From Cyclina sinensis (lineage: Eukaryota > Mollusca > Bivalvia > Venerida > Veneridae), in contig JAAONU010000014.1 in the NCBI GenBank assembly GCA_012932295.1, positions 37,293,977 to 37,357,976 of the forward strand: DNA of 64,000 nt, in the 5' to 3' direction. Under the pieces are notes generated by a model that searched no databases, was not told the DNA's origin, and was given only the letters and a program-made list of their open reading frames with translations. Of this stretch, positions 11,342 to 21,539 are shown piece by piece. The position numbers and the translations under genes are program-made. The stretch's first letter is position 1; every line of letters begins with the position of its first letter.

Positions 11342-11344
11342 GTA

Positions 11345-12057
11345 AGTGTCCAGATTTGTTAGACCACTTAGGAAGTAAATAAGCACTTTGTTAAACCTAG
11401 CTGACCATTAAGGGGGACATTCAAATAACAAACCACTTTATCTGGAGTGACCTGTCAGATAGGGTCATAATAAATTTTGTTTTGAAAAGGAGGAAAATAT
11501 TTTGGGATAGCATTTAAAATGGATAAATATTGTTGTAAAATGCAGTTTTAAGAGATTGTCGCGAGTTAAGAAATGTTGAAAATTTTAACAGGGTTTGACT
11601 GCATTAATTTTCTTGCTTCAGTATTTCACAACATATCGGAAGGAACGTTATCTCGAGGAAGGACTGAAATGTTGAAAATAAGCATGTTGTATAACTTTTC
11701 TGTTATGAAAATTTTTTTAGAAAATAAAAAACATTGAGGAGATGGATTTTTTTGCCAAAACTGGGTGAGGATGGCAGATGTTAAGAGAATTACTTACTGA
11801 TGGAATAAAAAAAAAAAAGTAGAAGGAACTAACGACATTCTGGACTGTCCTACCTATAAAACAGATATCATATCAATGACCAATAGGTAAGGACCTTTAA
11901 GAAATATTTTGGAATGGTACATCTGAAGAGGAAAGTGTCTTGGATATGAGAATTTAGATGTAAAAATGGTTACTTTGTAAAGAAAATGATTAGAATATAA
12001 CTGGACAAACAAAGCTTAAGAGAAAGTGTTTTGGATAAGAGATTTTAAAGTTGAACA
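11345..12057. other. Gene-free AT-rich sequence between exon candidate and Tc1 element
   Basis: No structure recognised. It ends at the TA target site of the Tc1 element. Confidence 0.5.
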
Positions 12058-12059
12058 TA

Positions 12060-12089
12060 TACTGACGGAAAAATATAACTGTGCACACT
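12060..12089 (+). repeat. Left terminal inverted repeat of Tc1 element
   Basis: Begins TACTGACGGAAAAATATAAC just inside the TA duplication. It pairs with 13542-13571. It differs from the right repeat at two positions (G/A at base 5 and C/T at base 27). Transposase of this group binds such ends with its paired-type N-terminal domain. Confidence 0.95.
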
Positions 12090-12190
12090 AAAATATTTAA
12101 TATCTTTTATTAGGTATAAAATTATTTTAGCAGATTTCTTTTGTGTAATTCACAAGGTAATCTTGTTTCAATAATACTGCTTTTCGCGAG

Positions 12191-12202
12191 TTGCACGTGC
12201 AA
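12191..12202. promoter_or_regulatory. 12-bp perfect palindrome TTGCACGTGCAA in the transposon leader
   Basis: Perfect dyad centred on CACGTG, lying about 155 bp before the transposase start codon in the CpG-rich leader. The core is an E-box. It may be a host factor site used for transposase expression, or an internal transposase site. I infer this from position alone. Confidence 0.35.
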
Positions 12203-12356
12203 AATTTATAGCCCGTAACGGTCGCGCTTTTTACGTGTTTCTTTATGTTAACATCCTCGTACATGCTGTTTCGAGTTATTTTAACCGTCAAATTATAGTG
12301 AGCTACCCAGCAGTTCAGAAAAACACCTTCATTTGGATTTTAAGTCTTTGAAGACA

Positions 12357-13373
12357 ATGCCACGCATCTCAGAAAATGATCGCCTACGTGCCGTCGGTAT
12401 GCTCCAAGCAGGCATTGCTCAAAATGCGGTTGTGCAGCGTTTTGGTGTTCACCGAAACACCATATCAGCACTTTGGCGACGATTTCAGCAACGTGGCAAC
12501 GTCCGTGATCTACCACGTCCAGGGCGTCCACGTGTGACGTCAATCCGTCAAGACAATTATATCCGGCTTACACACCTACGGAATGGATTTCAACCGGCCA
12601 CATTAACAGCACGAACAATTCCTGGCTTGAGACCTATCAGTGGACGAACTGTTAGAAACCGATTAAGAGAGCACAGCATTACTCCACGACGTCCTGCGAC
12701 ACGTCCTACTCTTCTCTTACGTCATCGACAACGTCGACGTCAGTGGTGCAGACAGTATCTAAGGCTTCCAAGAGCATATTGGAATAATGTTCTGTTTACT
12801 GACGAGTCGCGGTTTCACTTAGAAAGTTCGGACGGACGAGTTCGTGTATACAGGCGTCGCGGAGAACGTTACTTGGATCCCTGTGTTTTTCAATGTCAAC
12901 GTTTTGGTGGTGGTGGGTCGATAATGGTTTGGGGAGGTATCTCATCTCAAGGCAGGACCCAGCTTGTAATTGTCCCTGGCAATTTAACGGGTGTTCGTTA
13001 CAGAGATGAGATTGTCATACCCCACGTGCTGCCATTTCTTCAACGTCAAGGGTGTAACATGACGTTTCAACAAGACAACGCTCGGCCACATGTAGCACGT
13101 GTAGTTACCGGGTTTCTGGCTCAGCAAAACGTGAGTGTCTTACCCTGGCCCGCTGTTTCACCAGATCTTTCACCAATTGAGAACGTTTGGGATGAGATGA
13201 AGAGACGCCTCCGTCAAAGACGTAACCAACCTCTCACGCTGGACCAACTAGCGCAGACATTGGTCAACATCTGGAACACCATTCCACAGGCAGTTATCGC
13301 CAACTTAGTTGCCTCTATGCCTCGTCGCTGCCGTGCTTGCTTGAACGCCAATGGAGGCCACACACGATACTGA
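12357..13373 (+). CDS. Tc1-family transposase, intact, 338 aa
   Basis: This is a cut-and-paste transposase that binds the element's terminal repeats and integrates at TA. The start is ATG 12357 (protein begins MPRISENDRL), with A at -3. The open frame extends 8 codons further upstream, but only to a TTG, so I reject a longer start. The N-terminal half is a paired-type double helix-turn-helix (about residues 1-115, including VVQRFGVHRNTISALWRRF) with a GRPR linker at residues 56-59. The catalytic triad is D149 (in FTDESR), D240 (in QQDNARPH) and E275 (in SPIENVWDEM). The 34 residues between D240 and E275 define the DD34E signature of Tc1. Other family marks are GGGGSIMVWGGI and PWPAVSPDLSPIENVWD. 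Length matches the usual 330-350 residues. There are no stops or frameshifts. The AATAAA at 13467 probably ends the transcript. Confidence 0.95.
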   Translation: MPRISENDRLRAVGMLQAGIAQNAVVQRFGVHRNTISALWRRFQQRGNVRDLPRPGRPRVTSIRQDNYIRLTHLRNGFQPATLTARTIPGLRPISGRTVRNRLREHSITPRRPATRPTLLLRHRQRRRQWCRQYLRLPRAYWNNVLFTDESRFHLESSDGRVRVYRRRGERYLDPCVFQCQRFGGGGSIMVWGGISSQGRTQLVIVPGNLTGVRYRDEIVIPHVLPFLQRQGCNMTFQQDNARPHVARVVTGFLAQQNVSVLPWPAVSPDLSPIENVWDEMKRRLRQRRNQPLTLDQLAQTLVNIWNTIPQAVIANLVASMPRRCRACLNANGGHTRY

Positions 13374-13466
13374 CCTTGTGAAATCAGATTTCATACCTGT
13401 CAACTTCTGCGCCTTGTTACTGTAAAAATTGTTTTACATGATGAAGTGTTTGTATTGATTGTTAGA

Positions 13467-13472
13467 AATAAA
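13467..13472 (+). terminator. Polyadenylation signal AATAAA for the transposase
   Basis: Canonical hexamer 94 bp after the stop codon and inside the element, about 100 bp before the right end. Position and strand fit a self-contained transcription unit. Confidence 0.6.
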
Positions 13473-13541
13473 ACGTTGATTGGCTAATTTGCAAAGTTTT
13501 ATGTTACTATTCCTAATATTAAAAAAAATTCTATACCTTGA

Positions 13542-13571
13542 AGTATGCACAGTTATATTTTTCCGTTAGTA
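13542..13571 (-). repeat. Right terminal inverted repeat of Tc1 element
   Basis: The reverse complement begins TACTAACGGAAAAATATAAC and matches the left end at 28 of 30 positions. It is followed directly by the TA duplication. Confidence 0.95.
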
Positions 13572-13573
13572 TA

Positions 13574-14306
13574 TCTGCTGTGCAGTACATGTTGAAAATG
13601 ATTGGCAAATAACTTGAAAAAAAGATACACAGTTAACTGTATAATAAGTATTCTTTTTTTTCTGAAATATCCGATGAATATGTGCAACTCTGGTTTAAGT
13701 TGGTATATTTCTGTTTAGAAGAATCTCAAAAACAAGAATATTTTGAGTAGAAGAATTTTAGTAATAAAATACACAAAATAGTAGGCATACAGTAATCTTC
13801 TATGGCAGTTATTTGCCAATTTTTATTTCTGCATGTTTCTGGAAAATATCTGTAATAATAATCTCTGTTTAACACCTGAGTGCTACCACACTGTAAATGA
13901 TCACATTTCATTCATCTCAATTTGAATTTAAAATAGGTACACAGTTTTAAAAAGTGCATTGTAATGGAATGACCTTGGGGCATTCCACTTTCTGTACAAT
14001 GTCCATTTAAAGTAATTCATTTCCAAATGAAGATAACAGTCAGTATGACCTGGTATATTACCACAACCCATCTTATTACTGTCATATTGGCCATTAGTAC
14101 TGACCACTATCTAAATTACATACATACCCAGAAGCGAAAAAATGGACTCCTGATCTGTAATTTAACTTTGAGTTTATCATTAATTAAATAGACTTTAAAT
14201 AGAAATTAATTGTTTGGTGAATGTATAAGATTTTAGCCAACAATCATATTTAAATATATAAAATTATATTGTTATTTAAGTCTATAAGAAATAACTGTAT
14301 CTATTG
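13574..14306. other. Gene-free AT-rich sequence
   Basis: Resumes the AT-rich composition immediately after the transposon. No repeats or exon signals recognised. Confidence 0.5.
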
Positions 14307-14712
14307 ACAGTACTGGTTTTCCAATTATGATTGGTTTGGGGTAGTGCAAGATCCAGAAAGCATAAGCCCATTCCTGATCCGAGACACCCCTGATTCAAAC
14401 TGACTTAAGGCTCTGTGTCTAGAACTTAATACACAGGACCTTATTTTAATGTCTAATCTGAAAGACAATTTCAGTGTTTATAGCTGTTTAAACTGATCTA
14501 TTTTACATCGATCGGGAAACAAGTTTTTGCAACTTATATTATCAAATCCCTCTCAATGACTGCTTCCTTGGTTCAAACCAGTACAGTGAGTCACATGCGG
14601 AAAGTCACTGTTGACTCTCACCAAAAATTAAGTGGAAGAGTGGGGGATGGAATTCACAGCTCTAGATTACTAGTCCAGCGCATCACCACTGGACCACTGA
14701 TCTGCATCCGAC
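14307..14712 (-). mobile_element. tRNA-derived SINE, copy A (long variant)
   Basis: Read on the minus strand, it opens with a tRNA-like head. An A box (TGGTCCAGTGG) occurs near 14695, and about 35 bp further a degenerate B box (AATTCCATCCC) before 'cactcttccactta'. The body phrases 'caggggtgtctc' and 'cttgcactaccc' also occur in copies B, C and D. The far end (14307-14340) resembles 'accagttgcccatatgac' of copy B. It carries about 150 bp more body than B, with 'agtcactgttgactctcacc' in plus-strand terms, so it may be an older or longer subfamily or contain an insertion. Confidence 0.7.
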
Positions 14713-17270
14713 AAATATCTAAATAGATAAATAAAGGACAGGATATTTCTCAATTAATCAATGAAATTGTAAAATCGTAAGATGCACTGGCATTATTTAG
14801 CTACCACAAGACAAAGTAGGCTGAAGTGGGGTGGGGTGCACTTCATTTGAAATTGCAAAACATGAAACACCCAAAAACCTACTGAGTGGAGAGATATTTA
14901 AACATTTCTTGGAGGATTATGCCTCTATACCTTCCTTGGAGATAGGCCTACACCCAGTCTTCACTCCTTTCTTCTTTTTGTAAGAAAATCTGTTACAGGC
15001 ATGAAGTTATATGTATGCTTTAAAGATTCAAAAGAACATTCAAGAGAGAAAAGCAGACACCTCCATATGCTTTGGCAATGGGTATTTGTTTACTGAGTTT
15101 TTATATGGTTTGAAATATCAAATATTTGTCAAGCAGGCAACATATGGCCTCTGTTAGCATATGAATAGAAATTCAATATTTGAGATTAATTTGATAGGAA
15201 AATTGGTTATAATTACAGAGTTATCTGGCATGGATTTAGTGGCAAGGTGTCATATAGGATATTATTATAGATTATATCATTATTTTGCAGTGTAATATTT
15301 CTGCACTGTACACATTCTGCAAGAGGGGCTGATGGGTAAGGTTAGAAATTTTATGGGATCTTGAATTCATTACTTCACAAGAATGGGTATGGTTTGATGA
15401 AGTGCCAGCCTACATTATGGAATTAGTATTAACAAAAATACTTGACAAACCAACACCATTCAACATGTAGACTTTATTTGAGTCTGTAGACATAAGAGCA
15501 AGGTATGGGGTTAAATGTTAATTGTGGTTTACATGTATTTTCACTATGAAAGACACTGGTTTAGAAAATTTAATGCTCACTTTGCAGTGATGCTGAGTTT
15601 AATACAGTTAAATTTAAAATGTGTGTAGGTGCACAGTTATATAAAAATTACAAAATTTAATGTATATTCAGTACTACAATTAATATTCAAAATTTTGAAA
15701 AAAAAATTTGTACAAAGATAACCTTGGGTGAATATAGCTAAATTGCTCACATATTTTAAGACCATTAGGTAAACCATACAATGTCAGTAAGAGACATAAA
15801 AGATTATGTCTATTCCTAATGTGATTAGAGAGATATTTTGCACAGATAAAGCAGGGATTAAGGGCTATATTGTGTCTATATAATGATAATGACTTCATTA
15901 CAGTACATTTTGTAATAATCATTTTTAGAAATTCTGATCTAACTGTGGCTGACAGCCAGTGGTTTGAGGGAAACAAGGGAAGTCACTCTTGAGACAACTA
16001 TTAGGAACTGAAATTCCCTGAAAGAGTTCACTTCCCTTCCTTCCATTATTTTCCATGACATGCACCCTAAGCCTCAGTTTCCCCACACATCTCATTTATA
16101 TATTGATATTAAAGGATAATTAGGTCAGTATTTAGATGAGGAAAGTTATGCTAATGTCCTAGAAAGAAGTGCAAACATTGGCACTTAGTTATTCTCTCAG
16201 GGCTGTATATACTAAATAAACAGTAGAATGAATGCCCAGAGAACAATATGCATTTTGATGAAGATTCTGTGCAGGATAAAAGAAATTGATCAGAACTTTA
16301 CTCAAGAAAGTCTGTGCTTAAAACCTGTAATATTCATATGCTATGGCTATGAGAGGGGGAAATAATACGGTGTATGGGAGCGAATATAAATTGCCACTGC
16401 AAAGTCTAAAGTTAGTAGTACTTGACTTTTCACTGAACAAAATTCTGATCATATTTGACTTATATGATGGTAGAAAAAATATGTTAATTTTGATACCTGT
16501 ATTCCTGCAAGATGTCATTTCATTTTTAGAATTTCTTATTTATTGAATATTTTTAAGCTTTAAACAGTTTTGTTGTATGTCTGTTTTTTGGTAACGTTTC
16601 ATAAAGCAAAATATTCGGCAGAATTATTTTTCTCTCTAACTTAGAATTTTTTTCTTTTCATAGGCATGACTGTATCATTATAAATGGCTCTTTATAGTTC
16701 TTTTAAGGTTTCTCAGAATCAGAGGCTGATCAAAATGAATTTTGTCATAACGTTTGGCCAAGAACATTTTTATAGATTTGCTTTTCACTAGATGAGGCGC
16801 CATGATATTTCCTTACTTTGCACATTTTTCGTTTGATTGATTGAAATGGACACAACTTGCAGAAAACGAATCAAATTCACAGAAAATTAACCCAACTTGC
16901 AAATCTGCAAATATTTGCGCATGGGTTAATATTGCTAGAGGTTTTCATAATCGTGTTATTACACATCTATTTTTTGGATATTTATAGAAATTTTAATCAG
17001 AGTTTCAAACATTTCTCCTTCCTGAGTATTATTAAAAGTCTTTCACTTTGTTTGGTTATTTCGCTCAATTTCTGTCCTTTCTAGACTTGAATATTTGCAA
17101 ATGTGATTCATAGTTTGATCAGGAGCAAAAAAAGATGTTAGATTAAAGGGTTAAATAAGAGAGGCATTCAGCATACTGTATCTAAATAAGTTCGTTTAAG
17201 AAATGATTAGAGTAATTAATATGTTAAAGTCTCACATTTAATTTTTCCTATATTTGATGGTTATGGTAAC
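14713..17270. other. Gene-free AT-rich sequence
   Basis: The longest frame is an antisense 98-codon one at 15680-15976. It has A/T-driven codons and no recognisable domain. No tandem arrays or transposon termini found. Confidence 0.5.
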
Positions 17271-17725
17271 TGAGTGTTGTCAACTAGTTGTTGTTGCTAA
17301 TAATAGCGGACCAGTGAACCGTTGTTCTGCCTCGGACTTTATTCTTTGAGTTTGTCAATTTCTTACAAACTAAGTAAGTTGAAGAACTTGTATGTCAGGA
17401 TATCTGTTTTGAGAATTAAGTACAGCTTGAAGATCTATTCCCATGGCAAAGCAGTTGTGCTTGTTTACTAGGTCCACCGAAACAGTGTGATTATGATTTT
17501 TGCCAACGCTTATCCAGTCATCTTTGGTGAAAGAACCAAGGTATTTCTGTTGTTTCGCCAGCTCTATAAATGCTGGTTTAAAGGTGTTCTCTGTTGTGGG
17601 GTTTGCCTGTATTATTTTGCATTGCTCTTGGATAGTGGTTGTTCACAAAGCCAGTATCAGTACAATGCAATGGGCGTTTTCTGTTTTATTGAATCATACT
17701 TTGCTTTCTAGGCCATATTGGTAAG
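17271..17725. other. Less AT-rich stretch with overlapping open frames and weak exon signals
   Basis: The plus strand offers two short exon-like segments. 17307-17373 ends at a good donor TAA/GTAAGT. 17472-17540 follows 'cttgtttactag', reads 23 codons beginning VHRNSVIMIFANAYPV, and ends at AAG/GTATTT. Two overlapping 74-residue frames cover 17487-17724. Since two frames are open at once, at most one can be real, and third-position G/C is only about 40-48 percent. I regard this as a possible conserved region, not a gene. Confidence 0.2.
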
Positions 17726-18689
17726 ATATTACTGAAACTTTTCACATATGTTTATGTTTTCTAAGCCTCATAGGTTACGCTAAAAACCATAGATGATTAG
17801 CTACTCCTTTTAAACTTTCAGTATTTATTTACCCATGAAACCCTGACCTCTACAGTCACCAATGCTGTTAAAAGAGAATGGTTTCATGATAGATGAAACA
17901 GTATCCAGTTTCTAAAAATGTAAATTATTCATGAGATCAGAAAAGATTTTCCCTTTTGTGCAATTGTTTCCACCATTGAGGAAGGTATTAATGGGGTATC
18001 AGGTTTCAATTGTTTTAACTTTTTCATGACCTCGTGATACTGTACTCCTCAATAATCAAAAGAGTTTCATTGAAGCACAAAGCATGAATCAGATATCTCC
18101 AGATTTATATCTTCATATCAAATGAAGTCTCCTTCACTGCATTGATCATAGTGAATGTGCATCGAATGTTGTGTTGAGTGTATCATAACAAATGTATCAA
18201 AATTCAGAATATATTTTTGTAGGATAAATACCCCTTATACCCCTTACTATATTTAGCTTTGAAAAAAAGTGGGTGTCAGACTCCAGTGTAATGCCCTCAG
18301 AAGTGTACTTTCAATAACACATTCCATGTACCAGAGTGTTATTAACACCCCCGCCCCACCCCACACACTATTTCTCCCCATCAGTTTTTCGAAGACCATG
18401 TAAAAGCCATGTGCTCACTTTGTTTATACCCTACAGCCATCTTAGACTGTTTCACTGCTGTTTTGTTTAAGCCTAAATCTGTAATTGGTAGAAAAGTACA
18501 GAGTAGGAAAAAATCAAAATAGAATGATGCATAGGGTAAACCTTTCAGCACTTTCTGCCGTTAAAAATATAATTGAATTGCTGATATATATTATTACATT
18601 TTAATTAAAATGCTGTAGGCTTCAGCAGTACATCACCTGGCTGCTAGAACATTTAGATGCTTCCATAGCTATTGATGTGTTGTTTATGG
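17726..18689. other. Gene-free sequence
   Basis: Contains a short C-rich run (cacccccgccccacccc) near 18348-18364. Nothing else recognised. Confidence 0.5.
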
Positions 18690-18902
18690 CCCCAGAGGGA
18701 GCATATTGTTTTTGGTCTGTCTGTTTGTCTGTCTGTTTGTCACAAAACTTTAACCTTGACCATAACAAGGAAGTCCTTCCACCTACAGCCTCCAAACTTC
18801 ACAGGTGCATGCACCTTGATGAGCTCTACCCGCCAGACCTACTTAGAGGTCATGGAGTCAAAGGTCAATGCCCCCTCCCTCCTCCACCCCCGCATGGTGT
18901 TC
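18690..18902 (+). repeat. Dispersed repeat fragment of the 'gagggagcatattg' type
   Basis: Opens 'ccccagagggagcatattgt' and runs through a TCTGT/TTTGT microsatellite into 'cacaaaactttaaccttgac'. I remember this arrangement as very common in bivalve genomes and transcripts. It is followed by 'cctccaaacttcacaggtgc' and a C-rich end. A 122-residue frame across it is a by-product of the repeat. No terminal repeats are visible. The family identification is from memory. Confidence 0.55.
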
Positions 18903-19084
18903 ATTAAGACAAAATTTTGCAAGAAAAGACAAGCTGTAAATGCTAAGTGTATATTAACTGTATACAGTCACTGGTTTCCTAATATTTTTCAGTTATTTGC
19001 ATCAAGGTATTGTCTCTGTGTTTGTTGCATTTGTTCCTAAAATTGCTAGATGCATATTCAAATTATGCTTTGACAATGGGAGCC

Positions 19085-19235
19085 CCTTGTATTCAGTAGT
19101 TGAGTGGTTAGGTTGGCTAGAAATGCTCCACTAAAAATTCTCGAGCACACTTGAGAAGCTGATGGACAAATACAGCTAATGGAGACAACAAGACTGGCCT
19201 AGGTTAGCCAAGTTCAACATCCTGGTACAGGCACG
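19085..19235 (+). repeat. Possible tRNA-like (polymerase III promoter) remnant
   Basis: The phrase TAGTTGAGTGGTTAG near 19100 is a perfect tRNA A box. A B-box-like GTTCAACATCC occurs near 19210. The spacing of about 100 bp is too long for a tRNA head unless something has been inserted between them. It is unlike the SINE family described elsewhere in the window. Weak call. Confidence 0.25.
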
Positions 19236-19259
19236 CTCTATTGTTTGTTCAGGTAATGC

Positions 19260-20885
19260 GATAGCAAATATGGATTAATACCTTTCATTTAGATTTGTTG
19301 ACAAGATATTTTGTTCTACAGCTATATCTAAGAGATGTTCTTTGAACAAAGGCTTTATGTTTTGGGTTGTTAATTTTTTAACTTCGTTTAAGGCCTGCTG
19401 TCACGTGCGAGACAATTGTTTCATTATTTGCCCATTTTTATTAAATGCTTGTTCAATGAAACCTGAGAGAAATAAGAACATTTTCTTTCTGCGTTTAATA
19501 ACCATAGTTTCTTTGAAGCATGTTTAGACATTGTTTTTTCTTTTCCGTCAAAAGTGCTCATTAATTGTAATTTTTCCGGTACGTCTTGAGTTTTCATTTG
19601 GGAACAAAGCATGTGAGTTTGGAGCCTAGATTTTTCAAACTTTTTGCTTATTGATTGGCTGAGTAATTAAACGTTGTTGTCTTAAAGCTTCCTTTTTTCA
19701 GTCATTATCAGGGCTCCGACGTTGATGTAATATCTCAGATGAATATTTTGCAATTTGTTAATACAGTTGTTTCAAATCGCTTATCTTTGGATTGGTATTG
19801 TTTTGATAAGAAAATGTTGATAAAACATGATTCAGAATGATTCAAAACAGTGTTAACAGTACTTTGTCAGTCAGTTACCTTTCCTTACAGAACATTTGCT
19901 TCTCTTGACTGGTTTGCCTCTCTTGACTGACAGGTCAGTGATACCAAATTTTTAGTTTTGTCAAGGTTGACTGTTTTCATCATTGACGTATTTAGTTCAT
20001 ATTTAAGGGAAGAAAACAACAACAACAACAAAAAAACTGATTCTATCCATTAACCTCTATGATAAAAAAAACAAACTTTCTACAGATATACAGTGCCAAT
20101 ATTTTCTCTGGACCTAATTATTCTAGACAAAAACAACAACATATACATGTATAACAGTTTGAGTTTTAGAGCAGACTTTAACAAAAAACACAGAGGTATA
20201 AGATAAATACTGTTTTATGCTAGCCACATGATGTTGATTTCCATAAGCCTTTAACAAAGCTGTAAAATACAGGGACAAGATTTGTAAAGGGTCAGCTTAT
20301 TCAGTTTTTCACACCCGTCTGATAGAGTAACCGACATTATCTTAATTCTGGTTTATTGAAGAAACCAAAAAACTGTCCCAGCTTCTTTATTGCTGTCTTG
20401 TAGCTAAAACTTCGGGTTTAGATCACTGCGGCCCACTTGAATCATAAAAGGGCAATAACTGATCTCAAGTAATCCCTTTTTGTGTCTAAACATAAATCCA
20501 CTTGATAGCTAAGCTCATCACACTGGCCAAATTAACAGCTCCCACAATTAAATTAGGCAAACTGAAAATAAGTGATATAGCGATCGGAAAGGTTTATTTC
20601 AAAATCTAATATCTCCCACTGGCGCTTTGATCCTTTAAGTCCAGTTTTATCCAATTTTGGACTTGTAATTTAAATTAAAGGGAAGCTCCTGGGAGATTTA
20701 AGTCCGATTGTAAAGGTTGGATATGGTCAGTCTGATGACCTTTGAAGTCTTACTAATGGTCTTAGCACTGATTAAAAACAATAACAAAGGTATTATTAAT
20801 CAGAGTTGTAAGTTTGTTATTGTCAGTTGTTTATCATTTACTGGACGAGATGAAGTTTTCTTTTTCTGTTCTGTCTATCTGTCTA
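19260..20885. other. Gene-free sequence, short (AAC)n tract
   Basis: An AAC microsatellite lies at about 20012-20030. The part at 20280-20720 has slightly more CpG (cccgtctg, aaccgac, tgcggcc, gcgatcgg, tggcgct) and could include conserved non-coding sequence. No exon is supported. Confidence 0.4.
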
Positions 20886-21150
20886 TGTATTTGAGTTTAT
20901 TTATCATCGGTACCAGTTGCCCATATGACCGACCCACCCTGGGATAGTGCAAGATACAGAGAGACCATATTCCAGAGACACCCCTGGTTTTTTTGCTTGC
21001 TCAGTGTATAGCACTGATACATGGGACTTCGGTTTAATATATCATCCGAAAGATAATTATATAATAGTGTAAGTGGAAGAGTGGGGATAGAACTCATGAC
21101 CTCTGAATTACCATTCCGGTGCATTACCCATTGAACCATTGATCCGCTCC
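20886..21150 (-). mobile_element. tRNA-derived SINE, copy B (best full-length copy)
   Basis: On the minus strand it begins GGAGCGGATCAATGGTTC. The A box TGGTTCAATGG is followed after about 32 bp by the B box GAGTTCTATCCCC, as in a tRNA head. Next come 'cactcttccacttacac', a body with 'gtcccatgtatcagtgc', 'caggggtgtctctgg' and 'gtatcttgcactatccc', and a tail ending 'gatgataaataaactcaaat'. Total length is about 265 bp. The tail matches copy D closely, which defines both ends of the family. Confidence 0.85.
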
Positions 21151-21448
21151 TCTTTTCTGTCTGTTCTTTACCTATATTTTGTAGTATTGCTTAAGAAAGT
21201 GGTTGTCAAAGTCATAAAATTTTGACGAAAGAGATCTTTACTGATTGTTAGATTGTTGTGCCCTGACAGAGCACAGCTGCTTTATTTTGCATAAATTTCA
21301 AGGCCAACTTTTTTTTAAACTGTGTAACTGTAAACCATTGAAGATAAAGGTTGTTAAATAAGTCTGACCCAATGTCTTGCAGTGCGTGCTGCCTTCAACT
21401 GCCTGATGTCATGTTTCAAATCCATTACATTTTCTCTCTGTTCCGTAG

Positions 21449-21530
21449 GTCAATCATTACCACTTAGCGACTTTCTCGAAATTGCCTCTGACATTGTCAT
21501 GCGAATCTGGGAAGCAGTGAGGAGTAAATG
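21449..21530 (+). CDS. Candidate exon, unidentified
   Basis: A strong acceptor (cattttctctctgttccgtag) ends at 21448. Two frames are open. One enters mid-codon and reads QSLPLSDFLEIASDIVMRIW through EAVRSK to a TGA at 21529. The other starts at a codon boundary, reads VNHYHLATFSKLPLTLSCE and stops at 21518. The second has the higher share of G/C third positions (about 13 of 23). Donor-like GTGAGG (from 21517) and GTAAAT (from 21524) allow an internal exon instead. I cannot choose between frames and recognise neither peptide. Confidence 0.25.
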
Positions 21531-21539
21531 ACGAGAACA

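Larger units (their letters stand above)
12060..13571 (+). mobile_element. Complete Tc1-type DNA transposon (1512 bp)
   Basis: TA target duplications lie at 12058-12059 and 13572-13573. The terminal inverted repeats at 12060-12089 and 13542-13571 match at 28 of 30 positions and share 'acggaaaaatataactgtgc'. Between them lies one intact transposase gene on the plus strand. The 5' leader (about 12180-12330) is CpG-rich (cgcgag, cccgtaacggtcgcgc, ttacgtg), as is the gene, in sharp contrast to the flanks. That base composition marks it as foreign to the local sequence. Near-identical ends, an undamaged frame and a clean target duplication indicate recent insertion. I see no second copy in this window. 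Confidence 0.95.

Noticed and set aside
12333..12356. Longer N-terminus for the Tc1 transposase, starting at 12333
   Set aside because: The codon at 12333 is TTG and there is no ATG in that frame until 12357. The protein beginning MPRIS at 12357 matches the usual family start.
12340..12543. Antisense 67-residue frame inside the transposase
   Set aside because: It is the shadow of the conserved helix-turn-helix coding sequence.
15680..15976. Antisense 98-residue frame as a possible LINE fragment
   Set aside because: I see no reverse transcriptase motif. Frames of this length are expected by chance in this much AT-rich sequence.
18672..19040. 122-residue frame, one of the longest in the window
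   Set aside because: Its first half is the dispersed repeat with a TCTGT microsatellite, a second frame is open alongside, and no domain is visible.
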